From Brachypterus glaber (lineage: Eukaryota > Arthropoda > Insecta > Coleoptera > Kateretidae), in NCBI GenBank assembly GCA_958510825.1, contig OY294044.1, positions 38,427,816-38,491,815 on the forward strand: a stretch of DNA of 64,000 nt. Direction: 5' to 3'. The translations under genes and the position numbers were made by a program. Of the stretch, positions 21,426 to 33,661 are shown piece after piece (positions within the stretch are counted from its first letter, which is position 1; each line of letters begins with the position of its first letter). Under the pieces are notes generated by a model. It saw nothing but the letters and a program-made list of their open reading frames with translations, made no database searches and was not told where the DNA came from.

Positions 21426-21991
21426 CTTTTGGTACACCCTTTGGAAGATATAAATTTTTAAGACTTGCTTTTGGCATGTGTAGCGCTCCTGAGGTGTTTC
21501 AAAAGAAAAATTATGAAATTTTCGGAGATTTAAAAGATGTAGGATTATATTTTGATGACTTAATAGTTACAGGTGAAACGGAGGCTGAACATGATAAAAA
21601 TTTAAAAATAGTCATGGAAAGAGCATCAAAATATAATATAAAATTTAATAAGAGTAAAATTCAATATAAAAAAGATAATGTTAAATTCATGGGACAAATT
21701 TTCTCTAAAGAAGGCGTTCAGACAAATAAAAATTACATAAAAGCGGTTGTAGATATGCCTAACCCACAGTGTAAAACGGATGTGTTACGTTTTCTGGGTA
21801 TGGTAAAATACGTGGGTAAATTTATTCCAAATTTATCCCAAGTTTCTGCGCCGTTACGCAATTTAACCAGGGAGGGTGTAGAATGGCAGTGGTCAAGTGA
21901 ACATCAATTGTCAGTTGACACTCTTAAAACTTTGTTAACAAATTCTCCTGTTTTGACTTATTTTGACTTAAATAAAAAAAATAGAAATTGA
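21426..21991 (+). pseudogene. pol: RT middle and connection region of gypsy B
   Basis: The frame resumes after the deletion with the motif B region (FLRLAFGM), then motif C YFDD at about 21550, and the RT thumb with LGMVKYVGKF. A frameshift in an A-run near 21972-21980 shifts the frame just before RNase H. Confidence 0.85.
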
Positions 21992-23789
21992 AACTGATAG
22001 TTCAAAAGATGGTTTAGGTGCTTGTTTACTACAGGAAGGGCATCCAATAGCCTTTGCATCACGAAGTTTAACTAAAACTGAAGAAAAATACGCCCAAATC
22101 GAAAAAGAGGCCCTAGCCATTTTGTTCTCTATACAAAAGTTTCATTTTTTTGTATATGGATTAAAATTTAATGTATTTAGTGACCACAAGCCTTTGGTAA
22201 CCATTTTCAAAAAAGATTTAGACACTATATCCCCAAGATTGCAAAGAATTAGACTCAAACTTTTAAATTATGATTTTACTGTTACCCACAGACCCGGCAA
22301 ACAAATGTTTATTTCCGATACGCTGTCACGAGCATATTTAAGTGGAGATAATGGGCTAGTTTCTAATCAAGAAATTGATTATTGCGTACATGCTGTAATT
22401 AAATCTTTACCAATTTCTGAAAACCGCCTTCTGCAATTTAAACGTGAAACGCAAAAAGACCCAGATTTAAAATTAGTTTCTGAATTTTTAATAACTTCAT
22501 GGCCCCAAGATAAAAAGAAAATGTCAGATAATTTAAAACATTATTTTAAAATTAAAGAACAATTGTTTGTCCAAGATAAATTAATATTTTATAATAACAG
22601 AATAGTAGTTCCAACCTCTTTAAGGCCCGAAATGTTAAAGCTACTACACGAAGGTCATTTTGGTGTTGAAAAGGCCAAAAATCTAGCTCGTGGAATTTTT
22701 TATTGGCCGAAATTATCGTCCGATATAGAATTATATATTAACTCTTGTAAAATTTGTGAAAAACACGCAAGAAAAAATTCCAAAGAAACTTTAATGCCTT
22801 ATCCAACTCCAACGCGACCTTGGGAACGTATTGGTGTTGATATTTTTACTTATGCAAAAATTAGTTTTCTTGTTATGTTTGATGCTTATTCCAACTGGCT
22901 TGAATTATTAAAAATACCAGATAAAAGTTCCAATTCAGTAATAAATCAAATGAAATCTGTTTTTAGTAGATTTGGCTCTCCGGATACTGTAGTTGGGGAT
23001 AATGTGCCATTTAACAGTGAAAATTTTAAAAAATTTGCCACTGAATGGAATTTTAATTTGTCACTAAGAAGTCCTAATTTTCCTCGCTCGAATGGCCTTG
23101 CTGAAAAGGGGGTATCCATATCAAAAAATATTGTAAAAAAATCTTTAGAAGGAGGAAAAGATATAGATTCAGCATTGTTAAATTATAGAAACATGCCTTT
23201 AAAAAATATGGGTTATTCACCTTCTCAGTTACTAAATTCTAGAATGTGTAAAACTAAATTACCCATTGCCTTTGATTTGTTATTACCAACATTGTGTACA
23301 GGGGTGGTAGAAAAAATAGAGTTAAAGAAAAATATAAGTAAGTCATATTTTAATAAAGATGCTAAAGAGCTTATACCTCTTAGCAAAAATGATAACATCA
23401 CAATGTATGATCATATAAGAAATAACTGGCAATCAGGTAAAATAATAGATATTCATAACGCTCCTCGATCATATATTGTAAAAGATAATTTAGGCAATCT
23501 ACTTCGCCGTAATAGATATGATTTAAGGGTGTCTCAAAACCAATATAAACAAGACCCCCTTGTTGAACCTATAAATGAGGTTTTTGATGAACAAATTAAT
23601 ATTGAGAAAATTCCTAAAGTTCTCAACCCCCCTATTTTGCCTAAGTTATCTTCCCCCCGAAGACATGAATCTCACGCTTCTATTGAGCCACCGGAGGTTC
23701 CACCCGAGGTTCCACCTCAAGGTGCTGAACTTGTTAAAACAACCCGCTCAGGCAGAATTATAAAAAAACCTGATAAACTTAATTTATAG
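21975..23789 (+). pseudogene. pol: RNase H and integrase of gypsy B
   Basis: The reading frame continues from about 21978, earlier than the first start codon at 22122. RNase H shows the Asp in TDSSKDGLG, Glu in EKEALA and Asp in SDHKPL. Integrase has an HHCC finger (HEGHFG...CKIC), the first catalytic Asp in GVDIF, the second in VVGDN, and the Glu in GLAEKG. These triad residues are all present. The C-terminal tail holds a proline-rich stretch with the near repeat PPEVPPEVPP. The stop is followed within 10 bases by the polypurine tract. Confidence 0.85.
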
Positions 23790-23798
23790 GAGGGAGGA

Positions 23799-23994
23799 TG
23801 TATAATATATGCAACACATATTACATGTGTTGCCTCTATGTGTCCACAGAGTGCGCACTTTAGTTGTACACTCTTGGCGGGCTATGCGTCCGTAACATAA
23901 CCTAGTTATAATTATTATTGTAAACTCGTTACTTGTGTTTTTGAAATATATAATATTCATAGTATCTCTTGTTTCATTACATGAATATTATACA
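23799..23994 (+). repeat. 3' LTR of gypsy B with polypurine tract
   Basis: The LTR is preceded directly by the purine tract AGGAGGGAGGA (23788-23798). It differs from the 5' LTR by an A/T change about 24 bases from the left end. Confidence 0.95.
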
Positions 23995-24499
23995 AAAAGT
24001 GCGAAGCAAATGATAAAAAAGTTGGAAGAAATATTCGAAAGAAAAAGTGTATTTTCAAAACTATACCTAAAAAAGAAGTTGTTAAAATTAAAATGTGGCT
24101 ACAATGAAAAATTAGAAGTTTGATACCCTAATACGAGAACTAGAAAATGCTGACTCAAAAGTTGATGATTCAGACAAAGTGTGTCATTTGTTACTGACTA
24201 TGCCTGAAAAATATGATGCAGTCATAACAGCGATAGAGACTGTTAGCAGCAAGGAAGCTACGTTTGATTTTGTTAAGTCCAGATTACTTGACGAAGAGTT
24301 AAAAATGAATGGTAAAAATATGAAAAGTAGCAGTAATACTGAAAGCGAAGCATCATTTAAAGCATTTCCCTACAATTGTAATAAATGTGGAAAAAGTGGT
24401 CATAAAATGGCAGATTGTTGGTCAAGTTCAATAACAGAGGGAGAGGTAGATACCAGAGAGGTAGAGGACATTTTACACAAAGAGAAACAGCAAATCAAA

Positions 24500-25060
24500 C
24501 TAAAACCGAAGAAAAAGAAATAGCATTTGTAGCATTAAATTGTATAAACGAATATGAAAACCAAAATACCTTCATTCTTGATTCTGGTGCTACTGAACAC
24601 CTAGTGGAACATAAAAAATATTAAAAGGTGAAATATCAATTTATATAGCAAATGGAGAAAAGATGACAGCAAATAAAAGAGGAATCATACATGGAACATG
24701 TGAAGGGAAAACAGTTAAAATAGAAGCATTAATTGTCAAAAACCTAAGGCATAATTTACTATCAGTGGGAAAATTAGTTGAAAAAGGACATGAAGTAGTT
24801 TTTGAAACTTACAAAGTTGTAATAAAAGGACCTGGATATCAGTTATGTTGTAATAAATTAAATAATTTGTATATTTTAAAAATAGAGCCAAAAATTGAAA
24901 ATAAAATAGAAATAAAAAGTTTTGAAGCAGCTGGCACATCTGGAGATATTTGGCATCGTCGACTTGGACACATAAATCACAAAGGTTTAAAAATATTAAA
25001 TTTGCCCATAAGTAAAGATAAATATAGCTCATGTATAGAAGGAAAAGCAAGACGACAACC
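24500..25060 (+). pseudogene. pol: Copia protease and pre-integrase region, broken
   Basis: The aspartic protease active site reads ILDSGATEH at about 24571-24600. A frameshift follows near 24620. Beyond it are the C-terminal half of protease (NLLSVGKL) and the pre-integrase zinc-binding region with the H-H pair in WHRRLGHINH. The second Cys of its HHCC motif would lie just past the gypsy C insertion. Coding stops at 25060, the exact left edge of gypsy C. Confidence 0.85.
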
Positions 25061-26960
25061 TGTCATAAGCCCTATTTTTGGTTATTCAGATATTCAAACA
25101 AATTAAAAGTAAAATGTTTGGTCAGGCAATATCTAAAATGACTTATGTATTAGGATATCTTTTACATTAATATAAAATACTATCTTAATGAAATATCCTC
25201 GGTTCGTATTGTCTGATGGTCATTATATTTAGTGATATTTGCATATCGCACACTCTAAGTAGATGAATAAGTATTGGCATTAATATTTAAATGGATTGCT
25301 ATTAATATAAGACTTTAAGCTTAGATTATACTTTCATACAGAGGATTTCCTTTAATTACAATAAAAAAGTAATTATCAGATAAGTGAATGTTTAACAACA
25401 TTTTTAATTTTATCTACGGAAATACCCTTTTGACAAAATTAACATGAAAATCCACAAAATAAATTAGCTTAAAATATCATATTTCAAAAGGCTTACACTT
25501 TCTAAGAATTTTAGTATCAATACCATAATCTACATCTGTTTAAACATTTCCTGAAAAATAAAATGTTTGTACCCCCAATGGGTCTTATTTCTTTTAGTAG
25601 GTGCCGAAAAATCACAAGACATTTATTGCATTTTAAAAGTTATCTTTATTAACTAAAAACAGACCTTTCACTACATTCAAGTGAAAACACATTTTTCCTT
25701 CGGTAAACAAAATTATGGTTTTTTTTGAGACCTTTTTTGGCTTTCAAAGAAACTAGATATTTAAGTACTCACATATCTGGATAAGATTCATGGTTAAACT
25801 CTTCGGTGGTTGTATGGTGAATAACATTTTACACTTTCTGAATTCGCAAACTACCTTGAATATATAATTATCAATAACGATCTGAAACCGGACTCAGCTT
25901 TAGAATTAAGACATTTGGATTCCTGTGTCTCGTTAAAGTTCGTAATTATATTCAAATATTAGTCTCGCCTTACACTGGCTCAACTATTTCTCTATCTCCA
26001 AAAAATCAAAAGAATCCCTTTATATAACCTTCTAAAAAACACATAAAATGACGTCATACCACCACCGAGAACTTTCCCATGCTACATAAAAATCTTATCT
26101 AAATAATTAAATTTTATCGTTCTTTAAAACAAACAAAAATCTCAACCATAGGTCTTATACAACAAAAATCAAAAACATATATATTTTCTTAAACAACTAA
26201 TACAAAAATACCATATCTTAGGAAATAGCAAACTATCTATTTCTTAACACAAAATTAAATTATTTGCAAAACCAATTAATAACAATTAAAACAATTGTTG
26301 CTATAATTGGATTCCAAACGAATTAAATAAAGGACTAAGAATAACTAACAACTCACAAATTCCTAAAACATGTTCATAATTAAAAAAAAACTTAATTTGC
26401 ACAATTACACAAAATCAGTAAATTACCTAGACTAAAAGAATATCCAATTAAAAGCTAAATAAAAATAAAATAAACATATAACTTTAAAACTTATAAAACA
26501 TAATTTAAGATCTGCATTACTCTCCTATAATAACAAAAAAAACAAAACCAATTTAATTAAAACAAAAATAAAACAAATATAATCCAATTTCTGAATTTCC
26601 CTGTATAATAAAAATGCTTTAGAAAAAACCATTCCCACAGAATAACTAACATGTGGAAAATATTAACTTAGGCTTGGCTATTAAACCTTGATAACCTTTT
26701 TTTACGACTTAAAAAGAGTCGATATAGTTTCATAACTCGATACCAAAAAATAGATACAAAAGTTCATTTAATATTTAAATATAAAAACTTTAAAATAATT
26801 ATAATACAGACCTCAAAATATAAAGAAAACTTAGACCTAATTTTCCAGCAAGGAAACTATTCGAAATTATAAATCATTACTTCAAAACTTTTTTAAATGC
26901 AAAATTAAATATATATATATACATATATAATTTTAAAAACAAATTACTATATATACATAT

Positions 26961-26993
<33 letters not shown>

Positions 26994-27632
26994 TATTAAA
27001 TTTCGAAAAGCCTTCTCCTGAAACTAGACATAATTTTACATATTATCAAAATACACAATATAACAATAATCGTGAAAATGTACTTTTCATTCACACACAA
27101 CGTGCCGTGTTTAAAATTGAAAATGTGCTAGCCAATAATGAAAAATCACTGCTAATATATTATATTACCCGTGTATCCAACATATTAAAATTAAGCAAAA
27201 ATCGTAAATAAAACTATAATTTTTAATTCTTCATATGAGCTTTCTTATTCTTAAAAATAACTATATTTTCTTTAATAGTAAATAAAGTCGTAGGAAAAAT
27301 AGTATACACGACTTGTCATTTACCCTTTCAATATATCCGAATGCTTTTATTTACTTAGTAAATACTTCGTAAAGAAAAATTCTCGTACACAGAACTAGGT
27401 TCGCAAACTTATCGCGCAAAATACTATTAACCTTTTATTGAGGCATTTTTTACTAATCACTTTATTATGTACTAGAATATTTGTAACAACTTAAATCTCA
27501 AAAATAAAGTACTTATTCATAATATATAAAATATATTTACGTAATCAAAATTTACTAGAATTATTCATCTTTTTAAAAATAACAATACAAGTTACAAAAT
27601 TTCTGGTACAGTGATTTTTATCACTCATAACA
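25061..27632 (-). repeat. 3' LTR of gypsy C (2,572 bp)
   Basis: This LTR is nearly identical to 37531-40096. In the element's sense it is preceded by the purine-rich tract TAAAAGAGGGC (complement of 27640-27650), the likely plus-strand primer. Confidence 0.93.
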
Positions 27633-30600
27633 GCTCATAGCCCTCTTTTAGAAATATACCCATTTAATATGGGTTATTTCTAGATTCAAAAAATAAAAAC
27701 AAAATAATAAAATTATAAAAATAATAAAAAACAAATTTATAAAAAAAAACATAAAAAAAACTATAACTATTCACTCTGTGTCCCTAACACTAATTTCGGC
27801 CCCCCTTGTCCTAATCGAGGGGCACAGCTGGTCTTCCCTGGTCTTTCAAAAGCGGCGACTCAGGCAAGTCCACCACCACTTTACTAGGCCCCTGGCCCAA
27901 CGAACAATCGTTTAGCGGCTGTTGCCGTTTGCAACAGTGACGTCGTGGCAAAAAAAAATCTTTCTTCTTTTAAATTCAGAAAAGAAAATTTTGAAAATAT
28001 TCTTTTCAGGAGAAAAACTTATCCCATTATTTTATATTTTCATCCCTAATTAAGAAGGGGTAATTTCCATTCAAAATTATTGTTCGGTAATCTTCGTTAA
28101 TTACCGAATCACTGCAACCAGCTCAATCGGGTGGGATTCCACCCTAGCGACAATTTAAGTAGGGATGATTCCACGCGCAGTTTTACAAGATCATTTTAAC
28201 TCAGTGTAAATTCAACCCTCAACTATCCACAAGTGTCTTCAGTTTTTAACAGTTTACTACTTCCAGTGCTGTACTCAGGTTTGAAAAGTGTTGTTATTCT
28301 TTATATATCTAAAATTTCTTGCCATATATTTCAATGTGTTTATCTATCTTTTTAGTAACAAAATAAACTCATACAATAAATCTCAAGCAATATCTAGCAC
28401 AAATAAAAATAAACAGAAAAATAAACAAATAAACAGATGCAGATAAAAAAAACGTATTTGAACTAAAATAATCAATATTTACTATCCAAAATATAATATC
28501 CTTATTTTATATACCAACATATATCTACCAATACATATTTTTTCTCTAGGTCACAAATAACCTTTTAAACGTTATTCGGCACTGCGAAAACTCGGTTCAG
28601 CCAGTCTTAAAACTAGCATTTTCCTATTTGCTAGATAAACAACATTCACCTAAACGTAAGTAACCTTATCTAGTTTCCCTTTTACAAAAAAAAATTCCGT
28701 AAAACATAATTTTATTTGCAAAAAGCAAAAAAAAAACTTTAGAATATATCCGTCGGGGATAATTCGTACTAATCATAAGAAAAAAAAACGACCCTTAAAA
28801 TTATATTTAATAAAAAAAAATTGAATTTTTGAACATTTTCCGTCGGGGAAAAATCAAAGTATTTTTTTTAACCATTCTTATTACCATAATTTACACATAA
28901 AGTATGTTTCTTACTAGGGTTACTTTGTATAGCTCAAGTAATAACAAAAAAACTCTTTCTTTTCAGCTTAGGAAGGCCTCCAATTCAAAGTTCTTTTCAA
29001 TCACCAAAAATAAAGGCTAACCTTGCTGTCTGTACTACTTAGTACTTTTACAAACTACGACTTCCCGCCGACGCAATCTTTAATTTATTTAGAACATACT
29101 ACTAACTTAACAACACCAACTATTTGTATACTTAAAATATACATAATAATTCTTTACTATTCACTAAAACGTATTTATACAATTTTTACGTATCTTAAAG
29201 AAAATTTTCGCAAAAAAAAAACGATGTAACAGACAAAAAAAACACTATCACTCTTTATGTAATGTCCGTTTTTCAACAAAAAAAAACTATTATCATCGGT
29301 ATTTTGATATTTAAACGTCCGTCCGTCCGTCTATTCTGATTCTATAAACAAAATAACTTAAAACGAACAGATCTATCGACTTAAAATTTTTCAGGAGAAT
29401 TAAATTTCCCTTGTAAAATTTACAAATAAAAAAAACTAAACTATTTCTTAAATAAATGTCAACGTATTATTCTTTTTTTTTTTACAGGTAAAAATCAATT
29501 GTTTTTCATTTATTTTAACCACTAATATATCATATGTACTTCTCTTTCAGATCGCGAATCGTATAGGTGAAATGATACACAATCTCTTACATTGGCTCAT
29601 TTCATCCCGGTCGAAAGTAATTTCTTTAATTTGTCAACGATTCATCAACAAAAAATGAATCATTCAATTAATTAAATTGCCAACGCTATAAATTACAAGA
29701 CTAAACCCATTTAACTTCACGCGTTACTTTCAACCCGTCCGGTATCGCGAATAGGCCTCCGGGCTACTCGTCCGTAACCAAAAAAAAATTTAAGGGTACT
29801 TTTCGTGTTCTAGCGAGAACAGCGTATTACTTATTACTATTATTTATAATAAAAGCATATTTTTATTACAAGAAAATCATATATTTACTACTTTACCAAA
29901 ATTTATTTACTACAACACCGAATTTATAACTTTATTAGTACAGAACAGGATTTATATTAATTTACCATTGATGAATCGGCGCATATATAGACAATCATTG
30001 CAAATAATGTAATTTTAACTAATTACAGTAAATCTTACTCTCAATTTCACTTCTAACCAATTTTTAAACTTTAATTTACTAGACAAAAAACTAATTAATA
30101 TTATTCGAATAGTCTAACAACCTCTATGGCAACTTTTGTTTTCATTAAAATCACTCAATACATGAAAACCCAAAAATTTCGTATGCGAAATACTTCAAGT
30201 ATTTAATATTAAAAAAAAAACAAAATCTACCAATATTACTCCTTTTTTAAAAAAAAAAAAAATATTGTGCTGCAGTTAACCATCTATAACTTCAAAAAAA
30301 AAAACTAACCGATATATTATATCGTATAACCAAACTAGGGTCCATTTAATCTACGTCATTAAATATAATACCTGATATAAACACTAATATATTAATAAGC
30401 GGATACGAGCGTCCGCACATTTCTGATTAATAAACGAATCAAAACTTAATAAAAAAAAAATAAACAAATCTTAATGCAATTGCAATTAACTACTAAAAAA
30501 ACAAATTTTCTATTTATTTATTTTTTATAAATAAGTTTCCTTTCTTAACTTGAATTGTGGTCTTAACCAAAACAAAAGGAAAGTAAAAAAAAAATAACAA

Positions 30601-31792
30601 TTTTCTTCTTATATATGACTTTCATAACTTTTAAATTCCCAGCTACAACATTATAATTTTAAATGCGTTATCAAAATATTACCTCATTAGACTCATTGGT
30701 CTACAACCAATCACCTAGTTTATTTGTCTGTTCGTCCGTTTGTCTGTTTATTACTTTTATTTATTCGCTACATTGCCATAATTTACGAAATTACCGTATT
30801 TATTCTAAATAATATTAGAAAAAAAAAATTCAGCATCAGCGGATAAATAAAACATTTAGTTAAATTTTTTCCAAAATTACATTACCACATAAAAAAACTA
30901 TAGTCTGTCTGTCTGTTTATAATTCATATAATAAAAGCATAACTCAAGTACTACAGTACTATAACTCGACACATAATATTTTTAATAATTTTTCCTTTTC
31001 TCTTATTTTTCTTAAAAAAAAAAATATTTTCCCACTTAGAATTACAATATAAGTTAATTAAAGGCAATTGTCTTATTCTATAACTAATACTATTTACCTA
31101 ATTATCCATTTTCATTTAAATTTTTTTTTTTAATTTTTTTCTAAAATACTCATTGCATTAAGACCTTAATAATATATTACTTATAAGTAAACTTATACTA
31201 TTCTATAATAAGCGCCTACAAAACTATTAAGACAACTACATTAAAGATTTTTTTTTCCCAACCTGCGGATTCAGCGGAAAACAGAGATATCTCGTTCAAA
31301 TTCAAACTTTTTGAAGTCGAGCACTCTTTTTCCGGACTTTTCTCGAAAATTCTTTTCGGTTTTGGGGAAAGGCTTTTTACTAATTCATTTTCTATTTTAA
31401 TATTTTCTTGAAAAATATTTTGATTAACATTTGCTACAGGTACGTCATGAACGGTAACGTCCGTTACGTGAATTACTTCATATCTACCTATACTGAATCT
31501 ACTGATTGTTCAATGTCTTCTTTTTTATATATTTTTTTTAACTTTTTGATTTTCTTTATGTTTAATCAAAAAATAATTCGTTAATGAATCCCATACTGCG
31601 GCAAATAAATATACTGATTATATAATTATGAATATTTTGAAATACATAAGCGCAAAAAAAAATTAATAACTGAACCAAATATAAATAACCGATTACAATT
31701 ACTACTATATCCCGCTAATCACGTATATATAAAAAAAATGTATAAACTAAAACTTTATTTATTTAAATTTTAATTAATATAATATTTAGTCA
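27633..31792 (-). other. Long 3' region of gypsy C between integrase and 3' LTR
   Basis: This 4.16-kb AT-rich stretch lies where some gypsy elements carry env, but no env-like gene is present. Two patches are more GC-rich than their surroundings. At 31216-31512 a minus-strand frame is open for about 98 codons without ATG. At 27811-27970 a shorter ATG-less frame ends in TAG. GTCCGTCC/GTCTGTCTG motifs occur near 29312, 30722 and 30903. A small hairpin (ACCCATTTAATATGGGT) lies at 27658-27674. The 29023-29229 frame on the plus strand looks random. Confidence 0.6.
31216..31512 (-). pseudogene. Possible relic of a third coding region in gypsy C
   Basis: This frame has about 98 codons with no start codon, mixed composition and none of the poly-Lys/poly-Phe look of the flanks. 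It ends in a short hydrophobic run (FNVVVLIVL) before TAG. An adjoining Lys-rich stretch upstream, in another frame, ends at about 31480. It could be a decayed accessory or env-type gene. I recognise no family, and chance remains possible. Confidence 0.3.
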
Positions 31793-33661
31793 TTACTTTT
31801 TATGACTACTAATCCACGGTTCATCTTTAACTGGACCGTGTGATCTTAACCTACGCCTAAATTCCGCCTGCGGCGCTTGTTGATTAATTATAGCATCTTG
31901 AATATTTTGGTCATTTAAAATATCCTGATCATCTTGATCCACCATAATGTCTTGATCAATTTGAATATCTCGATTAACTATAATATTTTGATTATCTTGA
32001 TTATCTATAACCTCTTGATTATTTGGGATATTCTGGTTATTTTGGTTATTTAAATTTGCTTGCTTATCCATGTTTAATGGTAAATTAATTTTAAAACTAG
32101 TACTTCGTAAATTAATCTTCCCCTTCTTGTCCTGTTTCCCTTTTCCTCCTTTCTTTTCCTTTTCCATTTCCTTTTCTATTTCCTCTTCCTTTTCCAAATC
32201 GTCCAAATTATCTATAACCCTATTATCTCCTTTATAAACTTTCAACCTATTAATATGTACTACTTGTTCCTTTTTCCCATTTACCGGTTTTATTCTATAA
32301 TTAACATTTCCTATTTTTTCCAATATCCTGTACGGCCCTTTAAACTTTGGGTAAAATTTTCTCGATATTTTGTTCCTTTTTATAGCGGGAACGTCTAAAT
32401 ATACCTTATCACCTAACTTAAATTCTCTAGTTTTACTACCTACGTTGGCGTACTTGTGCTGAATTTCGATATTTTGTTGCAAACTTTGACTTACTTTATT
32501 ATGTGCTATTTTCATTCTTAATAGCATTTCTTCACAATAATTATCATCTAGATCGTACCTTACTCTACCTGGTTTAGTTATAAAATGTTGAGGTAAACAC
32601 ATATCTCTCCCATACATCAAAAAGAATGGTGTTTCGTTTGTGGAACTATGAATTCGATTACGATAAGCCATCAAAGCAAATGGGATAAACTCATGCCAAT
32701 CCCTAACATCTTCAGACACAAAATGGGAAATCATTGTTTTAAACGACTTGTGCCAGCGTTCCAGGATCCCATTCGTAGAAGGGTGATATGATGATGTGTG
32801 TAATTTGTTTATCCTTAAAACTTTGCAAATTTCCTTAAATAAATTTGACATAAAATTTGACCCTTGATCGGTGAGTATTTCATCAGGGACACCGTGCCTT
32901 GTTATTATATTGGTAACAAACGCCTTTGCCACTGTTTTTGCTGATGTTTCTCGTAAAGGTATAACTTCTGGGTATCTGGTCAAATGATCTATGCATGTCA
33001 ACACATATTTAAACCCTTCATCACCCGATGGATTCAAAGGACCTACAATGTCAAGGGCTATCCTACCAAAAACTTTAGGCGGAGCATACATTTTTACTAA
33101 CTCTGCGGGAGGTATGTAATTAGATTTATGAATATTACAAGATACACATTTGTCAATGTAATCTTTAACCTCTTTACTCATAGTGGGCCAGTAATATTCT
33201 CTTTTTAATAAATCTAAAGTACTCTTTTGACCTCCATGACAATACAATAAACTAGAATGATACAATCTCAACAAGTTATTCTTTAATTTTTGAGGAACTA
33301 CAATTTTATCTTTAATTTCATTACCTTCTCTTATCTTATATAAAATATCGTCATTAATATAAAATTCAGGATTTTCTTGCAGAGAATCCTTAATTTTAAT
33401 TATATAAGGGTCTTTATTTTGAGCTTGTATCAATTCTTCATCAGTCCACATGACCATAGGTAGAATTTCCTCATTTATTGGTTTATTAATTGCTAATATT
33501 TGATTACTCGGAAGATCGTCATACGTATCCGTTTCTCTTAAACGGGTAAGACCGTCTGCTTTATTTTTTACTCCTGGTCTATAAATAATTTCAAAATCAA
33601 ACTCCATTAACCACAATGCCCACCTTGATAATCTTGAAGTTGGTTCTTTTAATTTAAACAA
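31793..33661 (-). CDS. pol: RNase H end and integrase of gypsy C
   Basis: The 622-residue frame begins with the last part of RNase H (SRWALWLMEF, then KADGLTR). Integrase has an HHCC finger (the HGGQKS segment and CVSCN), first Asp in ALDIVGP, second in LTDQGSN, and Glu in GILERWH, all in place. The GPY/F module reads KFKGPYRIL and is followed by VVHINRLKVYK. The C-terminal tail holds a Lys/Glu-rich block and an Asn/Gln/Asp-rich repeat region. There is no chromodomain that I can recognise. Confidence 0.9.
   Translation of the reverse strand: MFKLKEPTSRLSRWALWLMEFDFEIIYRPGVKNKADGLTRLRETDTYDDLPSNQILAINKPINEEILPMVMWTDEELIQAQNKDPYIIKIKDSLQENPEFYINDDILYKIREGNEIKDKIVVPQKLKNNLLRLYHSSLLYCHGGQKSTLDLLKREYYWPTMSKEVKDYIDKCVSCNIHKSNYIPPAELVKMYAPPKVFGRIALDIVGPLNPSGDEGFKYVLTCIDHLTRYPEVIPLRETSAKTVAKAFVTNIITRHGVPDEILTDQGSNFMSNLFKEICKVLRINKLHTSSYHPSTNGILERWHKSFKTMISHFVSEDVRDWHEFIPFALMAYRNRIHSSTNETPFFLMYGRDMCLPQHFITKPGRVRYDLDDNYCEEMLLRMKIAHNKVSQSLQQNIEIQHKYANVGSKTREFKLGDKVYLDVPAIKRNKISRKFYPKFKGPYRILEKIGNVNYRIKPVNGKKEQVVHINRLKVYKGDNRVIDNLDDLEKEEEIEKEMEKEKKGGKGKQDKKGKINLRSTSFKINLPLNMDKQANLNNQNNQNIPNNQEVIDNQDNQNIIVNRDIQIDQDIMVDQDDQDILNDQNIQDAIINQQAPQAEFRRRLRSHGPVKDEPWISSHKK

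Larger units (their letters stand above)
19598..23994 (+). mobile_element. Ty3/gypsy LTR retrotransposon B
   Basis: The element has 196-bp LTRs that begin TGTATAATAT and end ATATTATACA, flanked by the 5-bp target duplication AAAAG (19593-19597, 23995-23999). It lies in the gag region of the copia element. The LTRs differ by one base that I can see, so insertion was recent. Internal order is gag, protease, RT, RNase H, integrase in plus orientation. Pol is broken twice, so this copy could only move with help from another. Confidence 0.95.
19480..24530 (+). pseudogene. gag: Copia gag, broken; interrupted by gypsy B
   Basis: Gag sequence runs to 19597, is interrupted by gypsy B, and resumes at 23995. 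It includes the typical copia helices ahead of a CCHC knuckle at about 24378-24419 (C-X2-C-X4-H-X4-C, with KCGKSGHK). The N-terminal ~60 residues expected before 19490 are missing or unrecognisable. A frameshift lies at about 24120 and another after the knuckle at about 24430. Together with the insertion, this gag cannot be made. Confidence 0.8.

Noticed and set aside
27633..31792. An env gene in gypsy C
   Set aside because: No frame with signal peptide, cleavage site and transmembrane anchor was found. Only short ATG-less frames exist.
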